NCBI GenBank assembly: GCA_018902385.1
Contig: JABSSW010000079.1
Coordinates: 78,568-142,567, forward strand
Length of the DNA: 64,000 nt
From: Physcia stellaris
Lineage: Eukaryota; Ascomycota; Lecanoromycetes; Caliciales; Physciaceae
Direction: 5' to 3'
Shown: positions 49,660-63,100 of the stretch, in pieces
Layout of the letters: each line of letters begins with the position of its first letter
Numbering within the stretch: the stretch's first letter is position 1
Position numbers and translations under genes: made by a program
Notes under the pieces: generated by a model
Seen by the model: the letters and a program-made list of their open reading frames with translations, nothing else
Database searches by the model: none
What the model was told of the DNA's origin: nothing

Positions 49660-52093
49660 ATGGAGACATACCTTGGTGAAACCGTCCTGGCGACTCTGAG
49701 GGATCCACCAGATACACAGGTCCGTGGCCTTGTATCTGGCATTGTTGACCAGCAACTATGTCTACAAGACGGTAGGTATTCACAATGACTTCAGATCGCC
49801 TTCGCTAACAAATGTATTTAGTGACATGGCTCCCCTCTCAGAATCGAATGGAGATATTCGTGATCGATGGCCCCAGCAACCTCTTAGACCTCGAAATCCT
49901 CCCATTAGCCAACCAGAATACTGTCCCTCCGGCAGAAAACATTCAGCCCCATGTCGACCCAGCTATCCTCAGTTATGCTAAGCCGCCAGCGAGAAAGCTC
50001 GAACACAAATCAATCGCTACTTCCCACCCTCCCAGCACTTCCAACGTTAACGTGAACGTTCTGAAACGGACACCTCAAATCACTCATACAAATCTTATGG
50101 CACCCATTATCACAGTGATTGGGAACGAGTCTGCTCCACCACAGCAGCCAGGGGACACTTCGGCCACTCTTAGTGGACCTTTCGAAGAATTAACCCTAAA
50201 CGGCCCATCCAAAGGCGTGGAGAAAGTCGCAAATGGTGATACGGGGGAGCCAAAGCTCGACGAAACACAAGGAAGGGGGAAACAAAGGCGAAGGGGTAAG
50301 GGACGTGCTGGGAAAGATCGGCCGCCAGAAGATGTAGGGCAGCTACCACTGGGCATGAAGCCCAACGATACGACCGAACGGTTGACCAACAGGCGGATGA
50401 GGAAGTCGAAGGGCAACGGGTGGCGGGAGACTCCTCTTTTGGAAGAAGTAAAACGCCCTAAACCCCAGTTACTCCATCCGCAAAATGGCCCAGGTACCCT
50501 ATCTCGACGTCAGCAGAAGCAGCTGCAGCGCAGCAAGTTGGAACAGAGCGGATGGGCTACTGAAGATGCTACAGATATTCAGGAGATGGGCGACTTTGAT
50601 TTCTCGGGGAATTTGTCCAAATTCGACAAACGCGGGGTGTTTGACCAGCTCAAGCAAGAAGATACGACTGCTGATGAAGAACGACTTGTCAGCTTCAATA
50701 GACTTCCGCCACGTCCGGGCACCGCTGGCGGCAAGAATCTCCACTATACGGAGAACGTCCTCGACTCCCCCAAGCCCGAAAGTCGTGCATGGAGTAGTGG
50801 CGATAGCGAGGCTGACGGGTCGCAAGCCAAGTTCAGCAGTGGGCGGAGCTCTCGTAGGAACATGTCACGCGCCTCAATTCGAAAACCGCCTTCGCGGAAA
50901 GGGAGTGCGATTACGACAGATCAGCACATGACAGGATCAGGCTCGTTACCAGAATCTAAAGCCAGAGCACGGTGGGCATCTCGCCATACTTCCGGTCATT
51001 CGAAAGTACAAAGGGATCTTTCTTCATCGCGTGACACGGCAATGACTGCTCTACCCACTTCCGCCCCGTCAAAACCATCGTTCCGATTCGCTGCTTCTGA
51101 CTTGCCCTGCCCTTGTCTTACGCCTCTGCAGATGCTCGAGCTCGAGCAGCTTGCGATTAGCGAACTAGGTATGACGGAAGATCTATTGACAGAAAATGCA
51201 TCTCGTTCTATTGCACAGGCTGTCACCATATTGACATCGTCTACGAGAAACAGCAATAGTAATAGTGGTCAAGGATTAAGTATCGTGGTAATGGCCGGTA
51301 ATACTAAGTCCGGGGTAAGTGATTCTTAAAGCGTTTCGTATCCCTTGACGTCTCCATTGCCCGTGGGACAAATATGCTCTGTTGCTAGACCCGTTCTTGG
51401 TAGTTGGACCACACTAACTCGAGTTTACTGGTAGGCCCGTGCTATTGCAGCAGCCAGGCAGCTTCTAAACCACGATACCACAATCTTGGTGACTCTTCTT
51501 GCAATGGAGCGTAAGGCCGATCTGTTGGATGTTGTTCAACGGCAGATCCATTTGTATAAGAAGTGTGGCGGAGATATTATTCGGCCAGACCGTATGGAAC
51601 TTGATCCTATATCCAAAGAAATCCAAGCACGGCCAGATTTGATAATCGATGCTCTGCTTGGGATGCATCTGTCGTTTGATGACCTGGGCACCCAGGATCA
51701 AGAACGATATTTTGGGTTGGCAAAGTGGTCGAGTCATGGCGCTTATGTCATGTCTATTGACGTTCCTTCTGGCTTAGACGCTTCAAGTGGTATGTGCAGC
51801 TCAAAACTACGGTGAACAAGTGTGCTAATATCGCTACGCCAGGCGCCTCGGCAGTGATCGACGGAACTGACGTTGTCATCCACTCTGATGCTGTTCTTTC
51901 CCTGGGGGCTCCCAAAACTGGACTTTTCACTGCCATGAACAAACCTGATAAGTGGAGATACCTCAAGGTTCTCGTTGCAGACATCGGCATTAGTAACCAG
52001 GTATGGAGAAAGTTCGGCACTCGCAGCAAACATGGGGTCGAGTTTGGCAATGAATGGGTTGCTAACTTGCGGTATCACGCTGGTTCCGAGTGA
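49660..52093 (+). CDS. EDC3: enhancer of mRNA decapping Edc3
   Basis: Exons 49660-49771, 49822-51314, 51435-51789 and 51843-52093 give 736 residues. The N-terminal LSm domain (METYLGETVLATLRDPPD, VRGLVSGIVDQQLCLQDV, WLPSQNRMEIFVIDG) is followed by a long disordered linker. The FDF region sits near residue 290 (GDFDFSGNLSKFDKRGVFDQL). The C-terminal YjeF_N Rossmann domain has VVMAGNTKSGARAIAAARQL, PDLIIDALLG, MSIDVPSGLDASSG and the family ending KWRYLKVLVADIGISN through HGVEFGNEWV. Edc3 is a P-body scaffold that binds Dcp2 and Dhh1 and promotes decapping. All intron phases close. The 52.5-kb retroelement lies 410 bp downstream. Confidence 0.95.
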
Positions 52094-52499
52094 TGAGTCT
52101 GCTCAAACCAGAGTCTATTTATTCGAGGTCTTTGGAGTGACACGCCAAGCATATTAATGGCGTGGGATAAGAACGACTGCATATTTTGGGTGAGTATTTT
52201 AGCGACGGTGTTGGAGGTGGCCACAGTGCCTTGAAAAGTTAATTGATTGACCACATAAAGCGGCATATATTCTAGCATAACTCCGTTATTTATTGATTAC
52301 AGCTACCCCATCAGCAGCATCATGGGAGATATATCTTGGCAACCTACCTTTTCCTCGAGGCTGATATTGGATTACCTGTACTTGGACGCGGTACGGAGTA
52401 CCGCTTCTCCACGATCCCCTCAGGAATCTGGGGCCGCGTTGCCGATCCGCGGGAGTAACCGAGCGTCAAAAGTAGACTAGTCCCAAGGCAGACATGTGG
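52094..52499. other. intergenic, EDC3 3' side
   Basis: Ordinary composition. It contains the near-palindrome gcggtacggagtaccgc at 52388-52404. Confidence 0.6.
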
Positions 52500-52503
52500 C
52501 TGT
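52500..52503. repeat. target-site duplication, left
   Basis: CTGT precedes the left LTR and recurs right after the right LTR at 63264-63267. Confidence 0.65.
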
Positions 52504-52663
52504 TGTAGGGCCTGCAGGTGCTATGGCAGGTATGGCCGCTAGTTAGTCATCAAAGTGCATATCTGGCCTCTGGCCGTAGATAGTAAATTAACCACCTTTA
52601 CCACCAATTGATGCTCTACCATAATATCGACTCTCTTGTTGTTTCTACTATCTGAACCCTTCA
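52504..52663 (+). repeat. 5' LTR, 160 bp
   Basis: It aligns with 63101-63263 over its whole length, with scattered differences and no C-to-T excess comparable to the interior. Confidence 0.88.
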
Positions 52664-53926
52664 TTTGATGACTTAGTCAGAAATTATCTAAATTTTTATC
52701 ATTGATTCGCAATCAAAATTCGAAACTGAATGTCACGAAAATACAAAACGTCGAATGAGATTGAAATTACGATAAAAAAATTTGAAAATCGTCAAACGTC
52801 AAAATTCAGAATTTGCAATACAATAACGATTACTCATCATCAAAAACATTATTCACAATTTTTACATCAATTATTAAAATTACGATTTTATCACATCGCA
52901 AAGTCATTCAACAATCACTCTATTATCATCGATTTGTTTACTCGAAATATTCGCATTTTTCGTTATCAATTTTGACAATTTTATTATAATCGATTCTAGT
53001 CGAAGTCAACAGATTCGCATCTTTCGAGAAATGAACATTTTCGTTGATCGATTTTTTCAACGATTGAAAGAGAACATTTTGTCATAATTTTTTTTTTAAA
53101 AATTTATCATTTTTCAACTATTTTATCGAAATAGATTGAAAACATCTATCATAAATCTTTTTCTGAAAGTAAATTGATGTCAGAATCGAATTCTGACATA
53201 AATTTTATTTCTGATTTGTACAAAATTCGAGAAAGAAAGCAGACGAAGAAAATTCGTTTGTGAAATTCAATTAAATCATTTGTTCTTAAATCAGTAATTT
53301 CAGTGTCGATAAATAACAAAACACTGAAAAACGAATTTTTCGAAATTATCTCAACATTCGCAGTCATTTCGATATTTGAATTATCAATTGAATTTACTGA
53401 TTCATCAAAACTTTTGCGATAAACAATTCTGTTATTTTTATTGAATTCTCAAAATCAAAAAGTCGAATTTTCACTTTTATCGACGAATTGATTTCATTTT
53501 TTAAACAATCTCAACGAAAAATTTCTTATTTTTATCGTAAAACGATTTTGTGAAAATATCTTCATAACATTTCACGAAACAATTTATCACTTTCAAAAAC
53601 ATCAATACGTTAAAGACGTTTGTCGTAACTGATTATCAAAAAAAGATGTTTTCGAAAATCATACAAATTTCGAATTTTCACGAATATTTTTCGGAAAATT
53701 CTTCTCGATGACTACGGCTCATCGAAATTCAATACTTGACTCAATCACAACTAAACACGAAAAACAAGAAGATTTTTCAATGTTACATCGTGATATTCAA
53801 GACTAAAAAAAACGCAATCAAATGAATTAATGATCAGAAAAATATTCTGATGAAAAATTGAAATGTTTTTAAGAAAACTTTCGCAAAGAAATTTTCTAAA
53901 AAAAAAAAATTGAATACGAGTCGACT

Positions 53927-54745
53927 TTGAATGCATTATATAATTTTAAACAACTCAAGAAGTCGCTCGAGAAATATGTTGAGAAAGCGAGAAAAATTCA
54001 ACGAATACTTCTCAAAGAAATTCAAAATCAGATGTCATACAAGATGATCTCGAGATTGAATGATGACATGACGAAAAAAATCGTCAAAGAAATAATTGCA
54101 CAGAAAGAAGATTCGATTTATAACTTTGAAATCACGATCAAACTAGTCAAGAATATTATCGACGATCAGAACAAGAAGAATTCGATAGCGAAATTACAAC
54201 GAGAAATGAATTCAAAGAATCGTATGTTTGCAATCATTTTAAATCAAAACAACAAAATCATTTCGATTTTTACTCGTCAATTTGTCGACTTCAACGTCTC
54301 AACATCATTCAGAAAGCGTCAGTTTGAAAAACAGAAAAATGCCGAAAATGTCTCTGTTTTTTATCGTAATGATGCATTCAATCAAAAAAAGCAAAAATAC
54401 AATCAGAAAAATCAAAATCAAAATAATCAAAATCGAAATAATCAACAAAAATATCAGAATCAGAAATATGAAAAACAACAAAATAAAAATTTCAGAAAAA
54501 ATTCACAACATTTTTTGTATTACGCGTTTGCAATTGCATCATTTGCAACGTCGTTCAACAATGTCAATTTTTCTATTTGTTATAATTGTGAAAAAATCGA
54601 ACATTTTTTCAAACAATGTTCTCATTCTCAAACGTCTAAGAAAAATAAAAATCGTTTGTTTCGAAAAAATGAAAAAAAAACGCTCAACGACACAACAAAT
54701 ATCATTTGCGAAAAAATCTCGTACGGCAAAAATCTCGATGATTGA
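53927..54745 (+). pseudogene. gag of the gypsy element
   Basis: An uninterrupted 272-codon frame. The C-terminal CCHC zinc knuckle CYNCEKIEHFFKQC (nt 54578-54619) has the correct C-x2-C-x4-H-x4-C spacing. The position after the second Cys and the one before His, usually Gly in gag knuckles, are both Glu, which fits GG-to-GA mutation. The protein contains no Pro, no Trp and one Gly. A Gln/Asn/Lys-rich linker precedes the knuckle. The frame survives because Trp codons, which would become stops, are missing or lay elsewhere. Upstream sequence (52680-53926) may encode more of gag but shows no long frame. Confidence 0.8.
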
Positions 54746-55559
54746 GCACGATTGCTACTCAGCAAACATTCATGATATTTCAAAATGACAAAAATGATCG
54801 ACGAATGAAATTTAAACGATGAACAAATGTATTTGAATCAAAACAATCAATGCGAACTTTGTGAAAACAAAAAGAAAAAAATGCTGATCGTTAAAAAAAA
54901 TGCGATCGAATACGAAATTGATCAAAATCTCATCTTGAAAAAAATAATGAATCAAAAAAAAAACTCAAAATCAAAATGTCTCGTCGCATTGAAAATTTCA
55001 ACAATGATCGATTTCAACAAAATCAGACATCGAAATTTTTTACAAATTTTGAAAAATTTGATTTTATCGATGAAATTATGAAAAATAAATCAACGAGTTC
55101 GAAAACGTTACGAAATAATTCGAATGCGTCATTTATTTCATTGACATTATCAATACAAAAAATTCAACAAAAGCGATCAGCAAAAAACAAAACGTCAATT
55201 CAATTCATTAAAACTGTCGAAACAAACGATGAAATGTTTGATTTTAATGATTGAATCATAAAAACTAACATCAACATCGAATTGAAACAACTATTAACAA
55301 TTGCTTCACGAACAAGAGCACAGCTGACGAAGACAATAAAACTACAATCAAATCTCAATAAAAAAAAGAGTGAAAAATTCTCTACGACAAAGAATAAAAA
55401 GAATGTTCAATTTGCAAAGCAAATTGAAAAAATCAATCATGTTCAAAATGTTCGACGCACTATGAAGTTTAAAAATTTATACAAACGCATGAAACGTCTT
55501 GCGAGAAATTCATCAAACGACTTCAAAGAATCTTATCGTCGTCTCATCAATTTCGTTTC

Positions 55560-55845
55560 ATCTCAAATCTCACTTGCAATTCCTTTAATGAAGAATTTCT
55601 ATATTCAAGCGATTGTGAGATTTCGAAAATCTCTATCAAATACTTGAAACATAAAGAAGATGCTAATCGATTCGAGCTCGATCTTGAATTTCATTTTTGA
55701 ACGAATTTTCAAAACAATGAACGGTATCATCTACTCTGAGAAGTTTATGACAATGATCATAGCAAACGAAAACAGAACTCGTTTCTCGAAATATATCAGA
55801 CTGAAAATTGTTACGACAGAAGTTAGTCGTGTGATACAGACTTGA
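55560..55845 (+). pseudogene. aspartic protease region of pol
   Basis: LIDSSSILNFI (from 55663) matches the retroviral-type protease core in which Asp-Ser/Thr-Gly is followed by small and hydrophobic residues; the glycine is Ser here, consistent with GGN-to-AGN mutation. Surrounding segments (RLINFVSSQISLAIPLMKNF, FSKYIRLKIVTTEV) fit the flanking strands. A stop separates it from the upstream frame. Confidence 0.6.
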
Positions 55846-56949
55846 ATTGTGTCAAAGAAAACGATTTACTCGATGATTTTAAAAAAATCGTGACTAAAAA
55901 GCGTGATCGCAATCGGTTTATACGAATTTGACGAATACTGAATTAAAAACGCGATTGCTGAAGATTACAAAAAAATGAAAATGTCGAATTCAGAAAAAAA
56001 AAATCGAAAAAAAATTTACGAAGTTGAGATTGATGTCTCATTAGCACAAAATGTTGATGTCGAAACGCTCATCGATTTGAAATACGAAAAAAAAAAAAAA
56101 ATCGAAAAGATTCTCCGACAAATCGTAAAAAAAATCGAAAAAAAGATGTGAAATGAGAAAATTGACTTGATGATGAAGATAAATTTGAAAAAAAACACAA
56201 AACAGAAAAAAGAATTGCTCTTTCGACGACATTGAAACGTAAAATGAGCGAAAAAAATCACTCAACAATATCACATAAGATCGAAGAAAGTGATGTCGAC
56301 GTCAAGATGAAAAACGACGATGTGTAATCGAAAAACAAAAAATCGAGAAAAAAACTTGCTAAAACGATTTCGAAAATGAAAATTGATGAAATTACATACG
56401 TAAACTATCATCAGAAGAATGAAATATCGACAAGTTATATCATTGCATCAAAGTTTTTTGTTATAGAAAAAATTCGACGTAGATTTGTCTAAAAAAACAT
56501 CTTGACGACAAAAATAAATTCGAAAAAAAAAAAATGAATGACGAGACAAAAAAATGTTTTCAAACTTTTTATCATAAATTATCTGTTTACGATGTGAATG
56601 AAAATTGAACACGACGAAAACGAAAAAATCGTTTGTCGACAAAAATTCGAACATAAAATGAAAAATTCGACTAAAAATGCGACGAAAATCAAATTTCAAA
56701 AACGCAAATACAAATGATCGAAAGTTATCAGAAATGATCAACAAAATTATCGTCGAAAAAGAAAATTTCGATTTTCAATTTTTTTGTCGTAAACATTCAT
56801 CAAGAAATTTCGATGCAAATACATGATGAAAAGAAAATTTTTGAAGAAAAAAAAATGAATTTCTTTACTAACAGAAAATCAGCTGAATTTCGAAGAAAAC
56901 TATTAACAGAAACTTCAAAGAAATTCAGCTTATGACTGAAGACTTTCTC

Positions 56950-58014
56950 AAATTTGATGAAAAACTTGATTGTTACGAATCAAAAAAAACATGAAATACA
57001 TTGCTTATTAAAAATCTGAAGAGACGTCTTTGTTACGAATATTAAAAATATGTTTTCTACGAATTTAATTGAACACAAGATTTCAATTTATCAACATATC
57101 ATTTCGCGAATAGTTAAGTCGGTGCTCTACATTGCGAAAAAAGTGAAATGACAGAAAAAAAATATCTCACTGTTGAAAAAAATTGAAATCATCATGAGAT
57201 ATAGTTCTTTTTGATTTTCAAGAACACGATTTTCTCGAAAGTCAAATGAAGAATTGAGAATGATGCATGCTTTTTGTGATTTAAACGAAATCATTATTAA
57301 AGTCAATCAATCTATGCGTAAAATCGAGTCAATTCTCAAAAATTTAACACAATCTTTCGTCAAGTATCTGTTTAAAGCGAACGCGACGAATGATTTTTGA
57401 GCGATTTCTGTTCATTTCTTTTATGCGTACAAACTTGACATCAATACAATCATTGAATCTTATTGTTATTTTAAAATGAAACAAAATACAACAAAAAAAT
57501 CTGAAACATATTCTCAGCTAAAGAATATTGTTACAGACAATATATCAAAATCGAACTCAAAATCTGTTTTATCGAATGTGAATTCTGAACATTCAATTTT
57601 CAATCACTTTATTGATGACGACGTAAAAAAATTCGACATTTTACAAACATTGATTAATTTCTTACATACTCATTATTTTTCAAGACTAGTATGAGCAAAA
57701 TTTACTTTGAATTTCAAAAATGCGAATTTTTCACGTTCAAAATACAATTACTAGAACATAAACGAAATTTTAAAGACATTAAACTCAATAAAAACAAAAT
57801 AAAAATGTTTAAAAAATACTTTTCGTTTATTTGTAAAGAGAAATTGAAGCGCTTTCTGTACATGTTATTTTTTTTTAAAGAATACATTTCTGAACGCGTC
57901 GATCGATTTTTTTTTCTTCGTACGATCATAGTGAAAAAAACAGTCATCATTTTGAGAAATGACAAAAACAAAGTGTTAAACAGAAAAAAATTTTCTGTGA
58001 ATTTTCAATCATGA
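56950..58014 (+). pseudogene. reverse transcriptase region of pol
   Basis: Collinear pieces in interrupted frames: MHAFCDLNEIII near 57265, a polymerase-core FIDDDV at about 57611-57628 (the x-x-D-D catalytic pair), then LINFLHTHYFSRLV and, after a TGA where family members carry Trp, KIYFEFQKCEFFTFKIQLLEHKRNFKDI with the KCEFF...LLGH-type thumb motif (57691-58014). TGA stops sit at positions expected to be Trp. No Pro, Gly or Trp codons remain in the 107-codon thumb frame. Confidence 0.75.
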
Positions 58015-58768
58015 ACGAATGTTTCAAAAAATTAAAAAACAATTATGAAAATCGTATGCTCAGACGAAAATGATACTCGTCAATGACATTTTGCTATCGA
58101 CGTTTCTAAGACTGAAACAAACGAAATTTTATTTCAATTTGATAATCATTCGTCTGAAATCGTTTATCGTAAAAAATTTCTGAACGACATGCAAATAATG
58201 ATGTTTTTAAATTATCAATACAATTTTTCACAAATCAAATATCAAATTACTGAAAAAAAACATTGATTGTCGTGAAATGTCTGACAGAAATCAAATGATT
58301 AATACAAAATTCTCAATATTCGATCAAATTGTATACGAATCATTCAGCATTAACGAAGTGCCTGAAAAATGAAAATACAACAAATAAAATAACTCGTTGA
58401 CAATTAACGTTATCGAAATTCAATTTGAATATCATTCATGTTTCAAAAAAAAAAAATTAGTCATAACAAACGATTTGTCAAAAATCATAAATTATTCATT
58501 TTCATCGCTTTTCAGTTTCGAATTTACGATGATGATTTTTTCTGTCACAGAAAATTTCATTACGACAAATGACGAACAGTCTTTATGAAATAATTTTTCT
58601 ATTTTTCTAGCGAACAAATTGTCGAGAATAACAAAAATCCAGTTACGACAAATGATGAACAATTTCAAAATGATACATCTTCTATTTCGAAAGATGATTG
58701 AAAAATGATTTGACAAAAATGACTAAACGACTTTTAATATGCGAATATTGTGAAATACAAAATTCGAA

Positions 58769-59500
58769 ATGCTATTAAAACTGATAGCTTTTTGCTTGAA
58801 ATCGTTCATAAAATGTCAAAAAAAGTTTAGAAAGTTTCTGTTAATCGAAAGCAAGAATTCGCGAAAATTGACGTATTTTGAAAAATTCGAACGTTATAAT
58901 CGCTGTCTTCATGTCGAAAAAATGATTCAAATTCTGATTTTATTGCATAACGTTTGTGAACATTTTTCGAAAAAATCACGCAAGTCAAAACAATCGAAAA
59001 ATACTATTGATCGATTAAATTTAAAAATATCTTTGAATTTTGCCGTTCATGTTCGAATTGTCAAATGTTGAATTCTCTAAAATCGACAAAAAAATTTCTA
59101 TTTATTGTTTTCATTCAGTCATTCGATCTTGTCGAAACAAATTATTTGAAATCGATCAATTTTATCGTCAAAATGAAACGAAATTTATACAGATTGACGT
59201 CGACTACATGTGTCGATTTCTGTTCGTTGACGCAATGTCAAACGCAATTTTTGAAAATTCTGTCATGTTTTTCGAGAAAAAATGATAAACGTATTCGAAT
59301 GTTCAAAAATTGTATATCACGATAATGAGACGCATTTTAAAAAATTATTCTCAAAATACTTATCGCATCGTAAAATACGACAAATCTTTGTTTCGATTTC
59401 GCATTTTCAGTTTGTAAAATTTTTCGAACGATACAATCGTTTCATCTTGAATTGTTTTCGCGCAATTTTACAACATCATTCAGAAATGATTCTCGAATGA
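58769..59500 (+). pseudogene. integrase region of pol
   Basis: Pieces in three frames. FIQIDVDYMCRFLFVDAMSN (about 59190) carries the first catalytic Asp block, and YHDNETHFKKLF (about 59310) the second, in which the usual Asn-Gly is Asn-Glu. FFERYNRFILNCFRAILQHH follows the third acidic position. Upstream (58769-59071) is a candidate RNase H/zinc-binding connection. Several stops interrupt the region. Confidence 0.7.
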
Positions 59501-59689
59501 AATTTGTTACTATTTAATGTTGTGAACGCAATCAATATCAGACTAATTCGCATATACGAATTTTTTTCAGCGAAAATATTGTTCGACTATCAATTTAAAT
59601 ATTTTATCGAGAATACATTTTACGAAAACTCATTGCGAATAAAAATGATAAAAAATGTTATCTTAAAAAAATCTTTTTTCAAATATTGA

Positions 59690-62490
59690 AAAGAAATTAA
59701 CTATTGAAAAATTTGCGTTTGAACAACAACTATTTAAACTGAATGAATTACGCGATACAATCGTGAAAAAGCGATTTAATCAAGAAAAATATTGATTGAA
59801 AAAAAAAAAAAAAAAACGTCAAAAAATTCAATTACGACGAAATGTTTGATAAAACTCAAACGTTTGACGCAAAAAAACAACATTCGCACAAATTGAAAAC
59901 AAAATGAAAAAATTCGTATATTGTTCACAAATTGACGCAACACGGAAAAAATCTCTGATTGAAAAAGATGTATATCGAAAAAGTCAAAAAACGATATTCG
60001 ATAAACGATGTTAAATTATGAATTGAGAAAAAAAATCATGAAAATTCAAATCAAGACTGAAGGTCGATAACAGAGATAAACAATCAAATTCGGCAAAACG
60101 TGAAACAGTGACATCGAGACAGAATCAAAATCAAGAAAGCAAAACTGCAAACGGGCGGTCACGATTTCGAGAAAAAGAAAAAGACGAAAAAGATCGATAA
60201 AAAGTGATGAAATGTATCATCAAATATTTCAACTGACAATTATGAGAACGAGACGAAATGAAATTGATGACGTGACATGAAAAAAAAAATCGTGAATTTT
60301 CAACAATTAATCAATCAATAATCGAAAATCGAGCGAGATTGAAATCGCATAATGCTTTAAAAAATATTGAAAAACGTTGACGCAACGATAATCTACATTA
60401 TTCATTTTACAATCATTGAAAGTGTGTTCGAAAATAATCGACGATAATATTTTAACGCACGAGCGTTTTTTTCAACATTCATTTAAATTCAAAATTTAGA
60501 AATTTTCAGAGTATCATCACGCAAATCAATATAAAGATCGAAACTTAACGAAATTTTTCAATTTAAGAACGTTTGTCGTAAAATAACATTTGAAAAATTT
60601 CAACTAACATTACTTTCAAACAGAAATGAATCACAAAATTCAAAAAGTTGTGTTCAAATTATGAATTTCAATGAATAAATCAAATAATGAAATTTCACAA
60701 TTGCGCGAAACGAATTATCATTTATAACAAAAAATCATCATCAACATTATTGAAAGACTTCACAGAAATCATGATTCACTAATATTTATCGTGTATTGTT
60801 TTTCGATTTTTGTTTCGACAGAAAAGATTTCGAGAAAAATTCGAAAAAAATAAAATAATGAATTTTTTCATCTCGTTCAAAACACGATGACGTTAAATTT
60901 TCATTCTGAAAATGTAAAATTCGAAATATCAAGATAAACAATCGATTACAGACTGTTCAAATCTAAAAACGTCGATGAAAAATGTAATCACTTATGACAA
61001 AATGACATATTTGAGCGAAACGAGATGCACGCAAGACGATAACAATTTCGCGAATTTTTCGCGACGATATGATGATTTTCGTCGTATTCATTTTCGTAAT
61101 ATCTTCATTATGATTGCGCAATTCAAATTTTCGACGATACGTTTTTCGATTCAGAATATTTCGAACTAAATTTCATCTTATAGAATCGCTTGTTTCATTC
61201 AATTCAAATCTTAATTTCAAAAACATTTCAGTTTCACAAAATTACAAAACTTTGCGATCGACAAAAATATAAATGAACGAATTATCAAATTTCTTATTTT
61301 CGAAATCATTTTTTTCATTCAGTTCAATCTCACTATTCGACTGAAAAACACATTACGGCGAAAAATTCGCACATTTTTTCTTATTCACTTTATCATCACT
61401 CATATTTTCAATTAATGTGCAAAAAAGCATCTATGCAGACAATGAATACAGAAAAACAAAAAAAAAAAATTGCAAAGCAAAAGAATAAAAATAAAAAAAA
61501 ACAAAAAAAACAAGAAAAACAACAAAACAACAAACAATGAACACGAAAAAAATTGCAAAAAACATGAAGAAGATTGCAAAAACACGAAAAAACTTTCTCG
61601 ATACACAGAGAAAATTTTTCAAAATTTCAAAAGCAAGCGATGAATGTTAAAAAAAAATCGACAACAAAAATTGTTGAATCGAACAAAACAAAAAAAAAAA
61701 AACGAAAACGACAACAAAACAAAAACAAAAATATGAACACGTCACGAAAAACGTTTTCATGAAAAAAAATAGACTTAGCGAGAAAAAATTATGAAATTAA
61801 ACAACGACACGTCATTTACGATTAAAAAACGATGAATCGTGATTTCATACGTTTGAAATTTTAAAAATGTTTTGTTCGAAAAATATTATCATTTGATGCT
61901 TAAAAAACAACGACGAATATATATGATCGAATAAACGCTTAAAAACTTTGAGCAATCGAATTCGACTTTTTCAAAAACAAAATTCGCGAATTCAATTTGT
62001 TTCGAACAAAAACTGAAATCAAAAAGAAACGAATGAAACAATTGAAACAAAACAAAAAAATCTCTTTACGAGAAAATTTCGAAAACAACAAAAACATCGA
62101 AAAGCAAAAAAATCAGCGAAAAACGCGTGTCAATTTAATTTATCAATTCATTACATGCAAAATCGACAAGTTCATGTTCAAAATGAAAAAAACTCGACTA
62201 ACGATGAAAACAAAATTGTGAAATTGATTCGAAAACAAGTCGCTAACGAAATTGTCAATAAAAACAATTCGCATTATGATTGAAATCGACAAGAATTTTT
62301 CGTACACGAATTGAAAAGCTGAAACGACAAAATCGTTCGTTGAAAACGAAAAATAACACTTTCAAAACGTATTTAAATGATTTAGAAATGAACACAGAGA
62401 AACTCGTTCGATTAGCTAAAAAAAAAGATTGACAACGAAAACGAAAAAAAAAAAGCAAAAAGATTATTATACGAGCAAGAAATCACGATT
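59690..62490 (+). other. element interior without recognisable domain
   Basis: 2.8 kb of AT-rich, Lys/Asn/Phe-coding sequence after integrase. Short Lys-rich frames (for example 61574-61762, 61997-62221) look like degenerate coding or untranslated sequence. I cannot assign a domain; a chromodomain or an extra frame is possible but not visible. Confidence 0.5.
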
Positions 62491-62550
62491 TCTTATTTTC
62501 AGAGACGGAGACTCAAGATTTCGACACAGCGCTGAAAACTGGCCTACATC

Positions 62551-62964
62551 GCATTATGGCAGAAGTCGTACCTTGATGGTTTACTTCGATTTCTCGTCTA
62601 CTTTGGCCTATCTCCCAAAAGGAACACACTATGACAGGAGTCGTACCTGTGGTGGTTTACTTCCGATTTCTCTTATTTTGTTCTCGTCTACCTTAAGATA
62701 CCTCCCAAAAAAGGAACGCATTACGGCCAGGGTCATTTGAATTCATTTCTTCGTCTACTTTGACCTATCTCCCAAAAAAGGAACGCACTACGGCAGGGCA
62801 CCAAACCGCTCAAATTCTGATTCATTTTCGACATTCCTAACTTTCGACTCTCAGCTCATCTTGATCGGGAAACGCACTACGGCTATTTTCGCAAATCACT
62901 TGATGATTTACTTCAGATTTCTCTTATTTTGTTTTTGTCTATCTTGAAGAAAACGCACTACGGC
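62551..62964 (+). repeat. degenerate tandem repeats at the 3' end of the element
   Basis: Six copies of a core like gcactacggc start at 62551, 62625, 62718, 62785, 62874 and 62955 (spacing 67-93 bp), several preceded by cctatctcccaaaaaagga and a tctcgtctactt stretch. This tail is not depleted of CC/GG, unlike the sequence before it. Confidence 0.8.
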
Positions 62965-63079
62965 CGGAACCATTGATGAACGCAAATCGCTCAAAGTCTA
63001 TTCAATTTTTTCACTACAATGACGACAGATAGAAATGTTATGGCAAATGACTTTGAGGTCAAAAATTTGATTAAAAGAT

Positions 63080-63100
63080 CAAAGGATTTAAGAAGGATAG
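63080..63100 (+). other. candidate polypurine tract
   Basis: A purine-rich run (aaaggatttaagaaggatag, with three thymines) abuts the right LTR at 63101, where the plus-strand primer of LTR elements lies. Confidence 0.55.

Noticed and set aside
62551-62964. CRISPR-like array of regularly spaced repeats
   Set aside because: The units are degenerate, the spacing is irregular, the host is a eukaryote and the array lies inside an LTR element.
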